From Diplosphaera chodatii (lineage: Eukaryota; Chlorophyta; Trebouxiophyceae; Prasiolales; Stichococcaceae): a stretch of 64,000 nucleotides of DNA. The notes under the pieces were generated by a model. That model had not been told where the DNA came from and did no database searches. It worked only from the letters and a program-made list of their open reading frames with translations. A program made the position numbers and the translations under genes. Every line of letters starts with the position of its first letter. Position 1 is the stretch's first letter. Below are positions 10,343-22,476 of the stretch, in pieces. The stretch is from assembly GCA_032358165.1 (NCBI GenBank), contig JAALGY010000010.1:434001-498000 (forward strand). The letters are read 5' to 3'.

Positions 10343-13300
10343 ATGGCGGCAGCGGAGCGGACACAAGAAGCGTCGCCGTCACAGCAGCGCGCCAGGCTGC
10401 CTCCGGATCCCTCCAGCACGAAGCTGCACCTGGACGATGAGTTCCCTATTGCCAAGGTGCACGCTCAAGGTGTCCGTCTTTAGCGCTGTACAGTGTGCAG
10501 AAGCACTGCGCCATCAACTTCCTGCCAATCTATGCCAGATGCCATTGAACCTGCTCGGAAGAGACGGAAAAGACCAGACGGAAACAGTGTGTCCCTTCAC
10601 TCTGCGTCCAATTTGGTGCCAGGCGGAGGTGTCTGGAAAGCCGGGGGCGGGTGTGCTGGCGGCGCTGGCGGCGGCGCTGCAGTCGTCACACGACGTGGAC
10701 CCGCAGCAGCTGCATGGCAACTCCAGCGCCTCTGCAGCGGCGCTGCGGGCGCGGCAGCAGGCGGCGCCGCCGGCGAAGCCCCAGTGGGGCATCGCCGGAC
10801 GCCACTTTGCTGACAGCTCCTCTGCAAACCCGCTCGCCGCCGAGGCTGCAGCTGCGAGGGACGCCGGCAGCGCAGTAGACACTGCTGAGGAGCATGGCAA
10901 CTTGCAGCACGCCGCAGCCGATGGCACCCATGCAGACTCAGACAGGTCTGGCAGCCTGCTGCTGCATGTCTGCATCCGATGCTCTGCTCGAATGGTAGAT
11001 GGTGCGCACAAAACTGCGACTCAAGGATTGCTCCTGTGGCAACGGCGTCATCTGCTGCAGCGTGACGTCATGGCAGCTGCCGACGGTGCCGTCGCCGGGT
11101 CGTGCCATACCGCAGAGGCGTGATGTGTTTGCAGTCAGCAAGTGGCTGGAGGCCGAGACCCTGGCATTCAACCGCACGTTCGCCCGCAAGGTGGCGTGCA
11201 ACTTCCGCTCCTTCTCGTGCGCTTGGCAAACTTTCAGCAATGCACACCATTGTAGCAGCATGAGCTGCACACCAAACAGCGGCGGTAGCAGTGGTCGACC
11301 GAGGTGACCATTCGAACCCTTCAAACTCAGGACGCGGGGACGCCTCTGGTGCATTTCCTGGGCATCGCGGCCCGGCGGGCGGCGGCCATCTATGGCCACG
11401 CTCTGCACGAGGTCACCCGGCAGGTGCTGCCATGGAACTCCAACCGTGTATTCAGGATCCATGTTGCAGCGCCGTGGGTGCACCTTGCATGACACGATGT
11501 GAACGCTGCCTGAGCCGTAAGCGATACATGCAAGTCACGGTGGTCGCGGACTTCGACTTGTGGACGCGTGTGCAGGTGGCGGTGCAGTGTGCGGAGCGCG
11601 GCTCGCTGCTGGCGGACATCTGGGCGGGGTACTCCGCCATGGTGGACGCCGTCAACGGCACTCTGCAGGTGGGGGCGCTGGTCTCAGCCTTGCCAAATGC
11701 GCATCGCGAGGGCGCTGCTTCCCCTCAACATGTGTCGTCGTGCTGTACACCTGTTCAACACCAGTGCAGGCCTGTTGTGCCAGCGTGCACATGCGGGACC
11801 CTGTGACGGCGACAGGCGTGGTGCTCACACCCGGCCAACGACGTGCAATGCCTCGCAGGAGCAGCACGCCGAGATGCTGCAGCAGCGCGAGTCGGCGGCG
11901 GCACGGGCGGAGGCGGCGGAGGGCGCGGCGCGGGACGAGCGGCTGCGGGCCGCCCTGGCCGCCTCCAAGTGCCAGGAGCAGCTGCACCAGTGCGCGGCTG
12001 CTGCGCACCCAGCGTCGGTGGTCTTAGGGTCTAGGGGTTGGTGTGGCAGCTTGCGACCGCTTCGCCTGCACCATGATGTGCCACAAACGCAGCAGGCTGC
12101 CTGCAACTGCATGTGGTTGGAGTTGCATGCAGTCGGCCATTCCACTGCAGCACAAGCGTCCACTGCACATCGAAAGGTCCGACACTTCCTGCTGTTGCCG
12201 TGCAGGATGCAGGAGGAGCTGGATGCGGCGAGGGGCGGGCGGCCGGGCTCGCCGCCGACGGGCGCCGCGCGGCGGCAGTCATCGCTGGCGGGGCCCCACC
12301 ACGGCCGCGCCAGCATGGCGGAGCCCCACGGGCGGCCCAGCCACCTGCCTGCGCCGTTGGGCGATGCCGGCTCAGGTGCGCTCTTGCAGGCTACCGACAA
12401 CCGCTTTGCAATGCTGCCAGTGCTGTGTTGAGTGCAAGTCGCATCAATAGCGCGGCACATTGCCCTGCGATGGCCGTGTTGGAGGGCTCAACAGACGACA
12501 CTGCCAACATATACCAAGCTGGTGTTGCACCTATATGAAACGGCCAAATGCCTCATAGCGCGCAGATTTACAAAACAAGGTGCTGCAGGGCTGTTGTCCG
12601 TGCGGCGGCGGGAGGCGTCGCCCATGCGGCCCAGCTCCCCGCAGCTCCCGCCGGCGGCGGCGCATGCTGCAGGAGACCCTGCAGCAGCCGCACGGCACCC
12701 CGGGGTGGCCGTCTCCCTGCCGCTGCAGCAGCTGCAGCACGACGGTGCGCCGCTAAGGGCTGCCACCAGCCTTGCTGCTCGATTGCCGGCTGCCGGTTTT
12801 ACACCGCCACACCTGCAAAGCTGGCTACAAAGGCTATCGTCTGCTGATGCAGGTGGCGAGATGCCCGCAAGGCGCGGCAGCGTGTCGCAGCTGGTGCGGC
12901 ACGGGAGCCGCAAGGCCTCGATGGCGGCGGGCGCACTGCTCAAGCAGCTGCAGGTAAGTTGAAAGCGCGAACATGCTGGCATGGTTGACTTACTCTTCAA
13001 CTCTTGACATGACGATGGCCCATCTGCGACAGGTCCGCAGTAACAACCTCCCTCGGTCAGACGATGACAGGATGCATGCCCTGCCTGCACTGCAGGATGC
13101 TACTGCGGATGACGCCAACACGGCGGACGACGACCTGTACCTGGTCAACCAGCGGCTGGCGGCGGCGCTGGACGGCACCCGCCAGGAGCTGTTCGACGTG
13201 TACCAGCGGGCAAGCCTTCGCCAAGTCGACGGCCGGCAGCCCTCTAGCATGCTTCATCTGCCCAGTGCTGATGGCAGCACGAAACCGTGTGCCCTCAATG

Positions 13301-16300
13301 CACACGGTTGCACCAAACTTGCTTGCAACTTCCATATACTCTGCTGCAGATCTCGGAGCTGGAGCAGGCAGCTGACGAGCTGGTGGCGCTAGAGTCGCGC
13401 GCCGAGATGGCGGAAGCGGAAGCGGAAGCGGCGGCGGAGTCGATGGCGGTCATGACGCCACGGCCGCCCCGCCCGGCGCCGGCCGCAGAGCAGCTGCTGG
13501 GGGCGGAGGGCCTGGCGGCGCTGCAGGCTGCCGCCCTGTACTACAGGCAGGCGGACCGGACTGAAGCGTAGCACATTCAGCACGCCTACAGCCGCCCTCC
13601 TTCCTCTTCTCACCCCGCCCCCGCCCCGCCCAGTTTTGCTCAATGCTCATCAAACGCGACCGCCACACTGCTGGACCATCTGCTGCCGTGTGTCGACGCA
13701 CTGGCCAGAATGGTGCAATGTGGCAGCGCAGCTGCGCTTACCTGAGAAAGCCAGGGACGACAAACGTTGATATTGTCATGGCGCAAAGTATGTGCAACGC
13801 ACCGGTGTACAGCCCTGCACCTTGGCAGGCGGTGGCAGACACGAGACCTGGCGGTGATGCTACTGGGTGGCCCTGGCGGCGCGCTGCTGCCAGGCGTACA
13901 GGCGGGCGCGCTCGGCTGCTTCGGCACCGCGGTGCAGCAGGACCACGAGTTCAGCAGGGCCGACATACAGCAGGTGAGCTGGTAGGCATGAGTACATCAT
14001 AGCGATACATACACATTTTGTGTTCACTGCAGCCAGTGAGGCTCAAGGCAACCGTGCCACATAGTCGAGAGATCTGTGCCAGCGATAGCGCTGGAGAACT
14101 GAGCAATTTCTGCAGTACCGAATGGGAGGGTGCTGAGCAGCACCCGGGTTTGTCGCCACCTCACAGCTGTGCATTGCCATAGCCTGTTGCCGTGAAGAGC
14201 CACCAGGTGGGCCTGAGACGCTGAGGACTTGTACATTGCCTCGGACTCGTGCAAGCCTTGCGGTGCTGACGAACTTGTGCGCTGCAGGCGCTGCAGGGTG
14301 GGGTGCTGACGGCGGCCATGTTGGAGCATCTGACCAGCGAGCAGTCGGAGTGGCTGCTGGCGCACCTGGCAGCAGCCCCCCCCAAAACCCTAGAACCTGC
14401 CGCCAGCGGCGACGCCAGCGAGGTCAGCAGCGGCCTTGGCAGCAGCAGCTCTGCAGCAGCCACAGCCATGCCCGACCACCACGCACTGCTGATGGACTTT
14501 CTTGTGGGCGTGACGGCGTCGGGCGAGCAGCTCAGCAGCCAGCACTACGGCTGCCTGGCGCAGCACTGCCAGGTAGGCGCTGCTGGACACTGGCTGCTGC
14601 TGATGCAGATGCAGACAGCACGGTGTACCGAGCGGTATCATAGGGCGATGTTTTGCACAAGCAAGGAGGAACAAACTGCCGCATGATGGCATAGCGCCGG
14701 CTTACTCCATGGATCGCTGCGGTCCCACACAGGACGCAGACGTGGACGTCATCGGCAAGCTGCTGGACGAAGCCATGGTGCCCACGGCAGAGTACGTTGC
14801 CGGCCTGGAGGCGGCTGTCGCGGCGTCAGCCCAGGAGCTGGCTGCTTTCCGGGAGGACGCTGCTGCCCGCCGGGATGCAGAGAGCAAGGTGTGCACAGCA
14901 TCAACTTGCATGGTTGCACAGCTACGCTGCCAACATGACATGCAGTGCTTCACCTTGCAGCTCTGAGCGACATTGTGGGTGCTAATGCAAGCCACCAGTC
15001 GTGAGTCTGTGGTACAGGTGGTCGAGGCGAGGAGGAGGCACGAGGCGTCCGCACAGGAGGAAAGAAAGAACGCCATTGCTGAGTGGCTGGATCTCCTGGC
15101 CAGCCAGGTGATGATCCATTTTCTTCTTGGTCAGGCGAGTGCAGCTCAGCAGGCAGGAGCGCTGCATGCTACCAGACGTCGCATTTGCAACAACGACACG
15201 CCATCCAGCAATTACATGCTCACACTGCAGGATGATGCAGCTTGGAAGGAGAACCTCATCGGCATGGGCAGCGGCCCCGGCGTGCCCAAGCTGCTGCACC
15301 ACAATGGCAAGGTGTCCAGATTGTGACAAATTCTGCGTGTGCAATGTAGGTATAATCCTGCATAACCAGCTCGAAGATGGAAACCACATTGCCAGTAGTG
15401 TGACGATGACCTTGTTGACAGCTGCTGGTGTATGCTCAGATCCGCAACCGGCACTGGGCGAAGCGGGAAACGGAGAAGACCATCAAGGAGGTCTGGTCCG
15501 CCAAGGTGCCCCGCAGACTATTCACGCCTCTAGCAGCATGGACATGCAGCCTGGGAACTGCCTCCATTGCACTCCATCTGACGATGCCACAATCAGCATG
15601 TTGCTGCTGGTGCACACGTCATCAGTGCGTGGCTAGTCCGAAGGAGGCTTAGGCTGGACCTTCACGCGTGTCCAACAAAGGGTCAGTGACATGGCAAAGC
15701 CTGGTCTGCAGATGGAGGAGCAGCGCGCGGGGAAGCACACCGACCTGCCAGACTTCATCTTCAGCTTCTTCCAGAAGCGCGTCGGCATCCCCACAGCCGT
15801 GGTGGAGGTGACCCCCACCTGACGCCGGCGTGCATCCAGCTGTTGAGCGTATCAGAAATGTGACAGTCCAGAGGATTATAATGTTGCAGCAACCAACACG
15901 GGGTCCGCCTGGTGTGCAGTTGCCTGCATCAGAGGCATGTTGTCATGCAGATGGGGTACAACCTGCTGTACGGACTGCACAAGGCGTCGTACGACGCCGA
16001 CTGCTCCCTGTTCCTGGGCGTGCTGCGGGGCGACGTGAAGGAGGACGTTTATATCCAGACGGCGCAGCTGCAGGCAGGACCTAGATGGCAGTTGCACTGC
16101 TGCAGACCTACATCAGGTACTCCGAACCACAGCGCCTTTGTGCTTGCTTGATAGGTCACCTCAAGGCTGTGCTTGTGCACTCTAGGACGAGCTTGTGGAG
16201 CTGTTTGCATCCATGGACAAGGCAAAGGGCGGCGTCGAGTCCGGCTTCGTGTCCAAGGTGCTCATGCATAGATTATCACTTGTTGACAACATCAAGAGCG

Positions 16301-18590
16301 AGATGTGGCCCAGTTGAGATGTGGCTGTCTGCCGCTCCTATTAGAACCCGCTGGTCCTGCACTGCACGCTGTGGTGCTGCCTTGGCAACCCTGCAGATGT
16401 GCCAATATTGGACATTAATGTCGTTCGAATGGACATCCTTGCTGAACGTGGGCATGTATTGGTTGGCAGGACGAAGTGCAGACCGCGCTGGAGAGCTTCT
16501 TCCGGGTGGGCGAGGCTGGCGGCAAGACGCTCGACCGCTTTGACGAGCTCATGAAGGTGTGGGTGTCGCAGTCGCTCAAGCCATCACCTTGCTCGAGACT
16601 GAGCGCAAGCCATCAGCTCATCCTGATCAAGCATGACGACGTCAAAGTCTACAGCTCGAGCCGTCGCGCAGATGCTGGTTCACACAACCACAAGTATGGC
16701 TGCGCTTCACACCTGTTGCAAAACCATATCAGGCTGACACGCTGTCGAGCAAATGCATTATCTGATGTGACTCGTGTCAAGTGAGCGGTGCACAGCAGTG
16801 CAGGCCACCATCACCTCAAGCACTGCATGTCAGAGCCCGCAAGGGTATGGGTAGTTGTAAAGTCTCTCTTTGCTTCCTCAGGCGCTTGACGAGGACCAGC
16901 CAGGCGACAAGGTGGAGCACCGCAAGGTCTTTGAGGAGGACCGCGACTTCAACCAGGGTGCGCCGCTCGAGGCAATTTCTGCCATGACGCAGAAATGTAG
17001 CAGACGTGCAGATATCTGCTGATGTTGGCAGCAGCAAATGCAATAACTGCCTGCAGCGTGCCGTACTTGAGGCATCTTCTGGCGGCAGATGTAGCAGTTG
17101 GAATGCAGAATCCACACAGCCGTTGCTCACAACCTGCCAACCGCACCATGTGACTGCTTGCATCAACAGCTGGCAGCAACGCTGCAGGAGCGCAGGGCGT
17201 ATGGTGTGGTGTGACCGCCACCGTGCAGCACGAATCGATCGGATTGTGCTTGTCACCACCCCTGACTTGTGAATGCCTGGTGCAGGCGAGTTTGCGGAGG
17301 CGGTGCGCAGCCAGTTCATGGAGGAGCGCATGGACTACTTCCGTGCCGTGGAGGCCGCCATCTACGAGGAGTCCGGCTTCCAGGTACTGTTCCACGACAT
17401 GTTGTTGATTGCTGTATGTTGCATGCTCATGTAAAGCAGGAGTGCTTCTTACCGAGGCAACCATGAACAAAGCGGCTTCATAGGGTGGGGATCACAGACC
17501 AGCAGGTCAGGCAAGCAGTCGCTGCAGGTCCAATGTGCACTGCCTGCCTGCATGAACAAGCAAGTCTGACTCCTGGCGCCGCAGGAGGAGTGCACCAGGG
17601 CGATGGTGTCAGCGGCGCTTCTGAGGGTGGACCACGAGATGACGGAGAAGCAGGCACGTCTGTCAAAGCTGAATGCTCTGTGGGATTTTGACAACACACT
17701 GCAAAACATCCGCGCCTCTGCAGGGTGACCAGCAACTGACGCACGAAGCGGCTCAGACTCGTGACAGCCCCAGTCCTTCGAGTGCAGGCAAGCGCGATGG
17801 CGGACTCGGCCTTCCAGGGGGAGACGGGCGCCGTGAAGGCGGTCATGAAGCGGCTGCAGCGGGGCAGCCACAAGCGCGGGCGCGCCGGCTCCAGCATGCA
17901 CCGCGCCTCGTCCGTCACCAAGATGAAGGCCGCCGGCAAGCAGAAAGGCGAGTCGCTGCACCCGAGTCATGCAGCGCTGTCCCTATTTGCCACAGTTGGC
18001 ATACGCCGCAGGCTGCAAGGCTGGTCGCATGACGGGCAGCACCATGATACATCACAGATGAACCCAGGCACTGCGGCTTTGCTTTTGTCGAAGTCTCAAG
18101 TAGCGCAGCACCTGCTGCTGCAGGGAAGGCGAGCGCCGCCATCGATGCTGCGCTGGAGGCGGTGCGCAAGCACTGGATCCAGAAGGAGCTCACGGGCAGC
18201 AGTGGCGGGGCGCCGCCAGCCACGCCGGCAGCGAGACCGCGTCCCGGCACGACGGCGTCCTCAGGCCCCCCTAGAGCAGCCGCCGGCTCCCTGCGCAGCA
18301 ACAGCGGGACCCTGGCCGTGGGTGGGGCCTCTCCAAATCCGCCAGCTGCAGAGGCTGCTGCCGCCGGACCAATGCTACAGGGTGCATCTGGAGTCCCGAG
18401 CGGTGGCGCAGGCGAGTCAGCGGGGACTGGCGGCGAGATGGCAGCACCGCCGGCAGCCACTACTGGGCTGGCTGCCAGGCTGGCAAACAAGAACATTTCA
18501 CGCATCTTCAGTGGTCGAGGCAAGCACCTGAACCGAATCAGAGAGGCAGAGGGCGGTACAAATGAACGCGAGGGCGAAGAAGAGGACTAG
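10343..18590 (+). CDS. AX1: AXDND1-like axonemal-type coiled-coil protein, ~1244 aa
   Basis: 26 exons: 10343-10456, 10623-10945, 11061-11190, 11331-11423, 11576-11668, 11859-~12013, 12206-12375, 12589-12744, 12853-12953, 13096-13209, 13350-13546, 13829-13973, 14288-14572, 14733-14888, 15018-15107, 15231-15311, 15422-15505, 15712-15807, 15951-16073, 16186-16257, 16470-16556, 16882-16957, 17286-17383, 17585-17653, 17788-17947, 18124-18590. Phases all join. Residues about 165-300 resemble the axonemal dynein light-chain domain of AXDND1 (SKWLEAETLAFNRTF and HEVTRQVAVQCAERGSLL). The C-terminal half (about 745-1090) is a helical region with MGYNLLYGLHKASYDADCSL and an EF-hand-like acidic stretch, then a Ser/Gly/Ala-rich tail. 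Five introns use GC donors (after exons 10, 11, 19, 24, 25). Duplicated copies downstream support the exon borders. An axonemal role is inferred from the family only. Exon 2 and exon 6 borders are the least certain. Confidence 0.78.
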
Positions 18591-19074
18591 GGGCATCTGG
18601 GGTTATAAGGCGTCCACCATGCTCGTCCAGCAGAAGCCCAATAAACACAGCATTGCAAAGGGCTTGATCCGACGCATCTAGTGCGCTGCAACCCATGGCA
18701 GGACAGCAGGCATGGCAGGTGGTGTAGAGGAATCTGCAGGCGTGTGCTTGTTGTGGCGGCGGCCATAGCTGTATCAAACTCATCATAGGATGGCGGCACT
18801 ATGTGAACAACCGTCTTGTTTACAAAATCACATGTCCTGCGATGCTTCCTGCTTGCGAACAAAGGACCTTTGGTGACAATTACACGTTTCGTACGCACAG
18901 TCTCGGAGGCATGCTGTGCGCATATATAGATTGTATGTGTCATTGCAAATGCAACTAATGGTTAGCATTGCTGCGCATCTCGTGCCCCCTATCAGCTGCC
19001 TGTGTGTGTATACACAGCTGCTGCCCCCTAACAGCTGCTGTCTTCTGCCTTATCAACGAGCCGTGCCTACAGGG
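18591..19074. other. Intergenic, convergent AX1 / SF1 ends
   Basis: About 480 bp of 3' flank between AX1 (+) and SF1 (-). TTACA (minus-strand TGTAA) occurs near 18829 and 18880, a plausible SF1 polyadenylation area. No gene was recognised. Confidence 0.4.
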
Positions 19075-21988
19075 TCAGGGTATGATGGAGGCGATCACCA
19101 CCATTGATGGGTCGGACTTCCACGCAAGACTGAAGAGCACCTTCCCAGTGGCACCCTTCCTGAGCTGCCGATTTGACACCTTTCTGCAGGGACGATTTCC
19201 TGCTACGCAGAATTCCTAATTCCTGCCAAGGGGTAAGAACACGAATAAATTCACCATCTGGCGGGTCAGGATGACTTCCCAAGGTGGGGTAGATGGCAGC
19301 TCCCTGCATCAGGATGATCACGGAAGCTCTCTTGCAGGGTAGCGGCATGTAAGTATGCTGTGGGAGCTTTGGCAAGTACCTCAGCGCGGAGCTGGCCTGT
19401 CCCCGCCTTCGAGTGTACCTGACAGCTTATGTCGTGGTACTGATCGTCTTGAAATGGGTTCTCCTGATATCCGCCAATGTATGGCGCCCGGCCTTTCGCA
19501 AAGGAGTAAACCTGCACAAACGCTGTCGGATCCTGCCCAATGCACCTCGCTCAGCTGACAGTGGATGCAGTCATTTAGGGAAGAAAGCATTGGGGTGTAT
19601 TGGCGTAAGTTGAAGGGTTTTGATCTCAACACAAAAGATGTTCAAGCTTACCTCCTTCCATGTCTCATCAGCCGTCCGTCCAGATGCAATCACGCAGCCA
19701 GTCACCGGGCCAGTCGGCTCGAAGTACTCGATTACAGTAGAAGGAACCTGAGGCATTGCACAGCACGTTGTTTGCGAGTCATTTTGGCATATAGCTTCTT
19801 CTGTGAGAGCTCGATGCATCCAGTTGAACACAACATTTCAAGTATGGGCTGGTGCAGGAGCTCAGGAGGCAGGCCAACATGCAATGGCATGAGCTGCACT
19901 TGCCTTGAACTTCCAGGTGGGAACCAGTCGTGTGCCGCCCTTGACGCCACGTCGCACCTCGTACACACCGACAGCATCAATGACGCCAACCTGCAAGTGA
20001 CACATCCGTCTGCTCAGCTGCGGAGGCGATTCCCACATGCCTGCCTGACGTGAGTGCCTGCTAGTGTTCAGTTGGCAATGCAGAACTTATGCCAGACTTT
20101 AGATCTTGAAGCCGATTCGAATATGGGTGCCCAGAATATGGCTGAAGGTTACCCTGTCATGGCTGAACGACCAGCCGAATGCAGCATACACTTTGCCATT
20201 TGCAGCCACTGCCAGGGACAGTCCCAGTGCCGCTCCACACTGTATGCAGGCGACAACCACCAGGTTGAGCATGCAGATCAACACCAAGAGCGCAAGCATT
20301 CGTACATGCAGCAGCAGCCAAGCTTCCGTCCTGCCAAAATGCTGTGCGCCTCACCTTGACTTTCTCAGGGAAGGCAGCGCGATCGCCAGTCACCAAGGCC
20401 CCAAGAGTTTGGAACTTCTTGTGGATCACTGACCTGCAGTGCACAACATGCCTCTACGTTGTAAACATTGCACCGTGCATGTGAGCAATATACAGCAGCA
20501 TCCTGTCTGGAGTGCGCATGCAAGACATCAGCACTGCGGATCATTCCGCAATGATGACATGCTGGCATGACGATCCACAGGCCGAGATCTTGAGACGCGC
20601 ACTGGGACATGAGGCACACGCAACATTGGCCTGGGCAATCACTGACCACTGCTTGACAGAGGGCCGGCCGAGCACTGCGCCAGAGTCCGGATCCTTGCAG
20701 CCGGCTGTGCTGGCCGGCAGACGCATGATGGTGAGGTAGACGTCCAGAGCTGCATTCACATGCACCCAAGGGGGGAGTTGCCCCGTCGCAAGCAGACACT
20801 TCGGTGCACAACCTTTGCCCAACAACATTGTGCCCTCACTGGTCGATGCAGTCAGCGCCGGCATGATCTGCCAAGTCGCACTGCAGGTCAACAACTGGCA
20901 CCTCAGGAATGGCCAGTGCCCACGTCACTGTGCATATCCACACCTGCACCTGCGCCTCCAGGCAGGATCCTGCTCTTCAATGCAATGCGATTGCGATTTG
21001 CAAAGTCGAAGTAAGTCCTGCCAATTGTGGGGTTGTTCACCCCTGGTATTGACTTTGAGCCAATGACCTGCACGCAGCCATGACTGAGTAAGTGGCACCT
21101 CCATAGATTGTCAAGCACAAGGCGGCACATGTGAGTCAGGCAGAAAGTGTGCAAGCAGGCAGACGATGTCGAGCTTGAATGTCGCCACCTTTGGGGCAGG
21201 CCCTGTCAGCTGAAGAAACACAAGTCGGATTGGAACCTGGGACAAAGGCTGCGGTGGCGACCCCTTACGGCGCTCAGGCTCACATTCGATGACTGCATAC
21301 CTGGCAACAACCAAAAGGGTGTTGTGATATCCCGCGGGACATGTAGCACAATTGCAATGCATGCAACCAACGCTGCTTCTCTGCCAGGGCGGCACCACAG
21401 CTACTGAGAACACCGACAGCAGGTCGGCACGATATCTCAAGATTTAGTCGTCGTGGTGCACAACAGTGCTGAAATGTGCGAAATGCACCCTTTAGGCTTC
21501 ACGTTGACGACAGCAGTCACGGTGCAGTGCAACATGCTTCGTCAGTAGGTGCAGAGGCCGTGACTGCACCTGCCATCTTGGGAGACCGCACGCCCCCATG
21601 TGGACTTGAAGCCTTTCAGCTTGATCGTCGCCTTCAGCTTGCCTCTCTGATTGTGAAACTGCGAGAGCGCGGGAGGGTCACGGTAAAATGACACCAGCGT
21701 GTATGTTCGGGTCAGCTGGGATGTTGCGTGCCGTGCCATGCCAGCTGCATTCATCAGCAGATGGCAGTTTTGCATCTGCACTGCCAGGCTCGGCTGACAG
21801 CGCTTTGTGGCCTGCCTGACCCCGTTTGGCTCGTTTGTTTGTCACTCACCTGGACACGGAATCCCTGGACAGATGACAACATGAGATCACCGTGAGTGAC
21901 TGCTGCCGCAACTAACTGCGCATGAAATGCCCATGAGCAAAAGGCCACAGCATGTGGCCGCCTCACGCACGCCGGCGTTACGTTTCAT
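19075..21988 (-). CDS. SF1: secreted SF-family gene, 12 exons, frameshift in signal peptide
   Basis: Exons: 21850-21988, 21570-21658, 21189-21300, 20944-21067, 20647-20749, 20355-20433, 20153-20239, 19904-19990, 19652-19726, 19419-19511, 19255-19303, 19075-19199. All borders match those of SF2, SF5 and SF6 except the last intron (19200-19254), which is unique to this copy and may be an artefact. Landmarks: VTHGDLMLSS, RAVSQDGR, ALKSRILPGGAGA, FQTLGALVTGDRAAFPEKVK, AANGKVYAAF, RLVPTWKFK, YSFAKGRAP and SNRQLRKGATG. Intron 8 has a GC donor (AAG|gcaagt). The only family-like ATG (21986-21988) is one base out of frame with VAAAVTHGDLML, and the frame that does read through has no upstream ATG before a TGA. 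So the signal peptide is broken, or the assembly has an indel, or an extra 5' exon exists. The function is unknown. Confidence 0.6.
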
Positions 21989-22223
21989 CGTGCTTAGAAG
22001 TGACAGAATTTCCAGGCCGCTACTTACGAGGAATGCTGTAAATGCTGCCCGTCGCAGATGTCGCCATCATCAAGCAAGTATCGTACTGCGCAGCTGTCGG
22101 TGGCTTTGCACGCAGCCACGCAGGTGCTCAGTACTCAACGCTGACGTTTCAGTTGGAAAGCACAAGAACGCACAAATGCAGGCTGTGTGACGTTTACGTG
22201 GTGGTACAGCCCAGATCTCGGTG

Positions 22224-22275
22224 TTCGAGGTACGTGACACGATTGACCTGGCGATCCCAGATCGCATCGATCTCA
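22224..22275 (-). promoter_or_regulatory. SF upstream conserved element (SF1 copy)
   Basis: Divergent copy of the element shared by all SF genes: GGTACGTGACACGATTGA, then TGGCGATCC and AGATC, read here on the plus strand, about 236-287 bp upstream of the SF1 ATG. Confidence 0.5.
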
Positions 22276-22476
22276 GCCTAGCGTTCATGGCCAGCATCGA
22301 GTAGCAGTCCCGCAAATTTCAACAACAGAAGCTGGCTTGATGGCACCCCTATGTCATGCATGCATTGCACGATTCACGGATGCAGCGCGCGCCGCATGCA
22401 TACAGTCAGCACGCCGCCTGCATGAGGAGCTGACACCAGCTCGTAGATTACAAGAGTGTAGCTGAAGCGTTTCCAG

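Noticed and set aside
12021..12040. Telomere-like sequence CTTAGGGTCTAGGGG in AX1 intron 6
   Set aside because: Imperfect and single; not distinguishable from chance.
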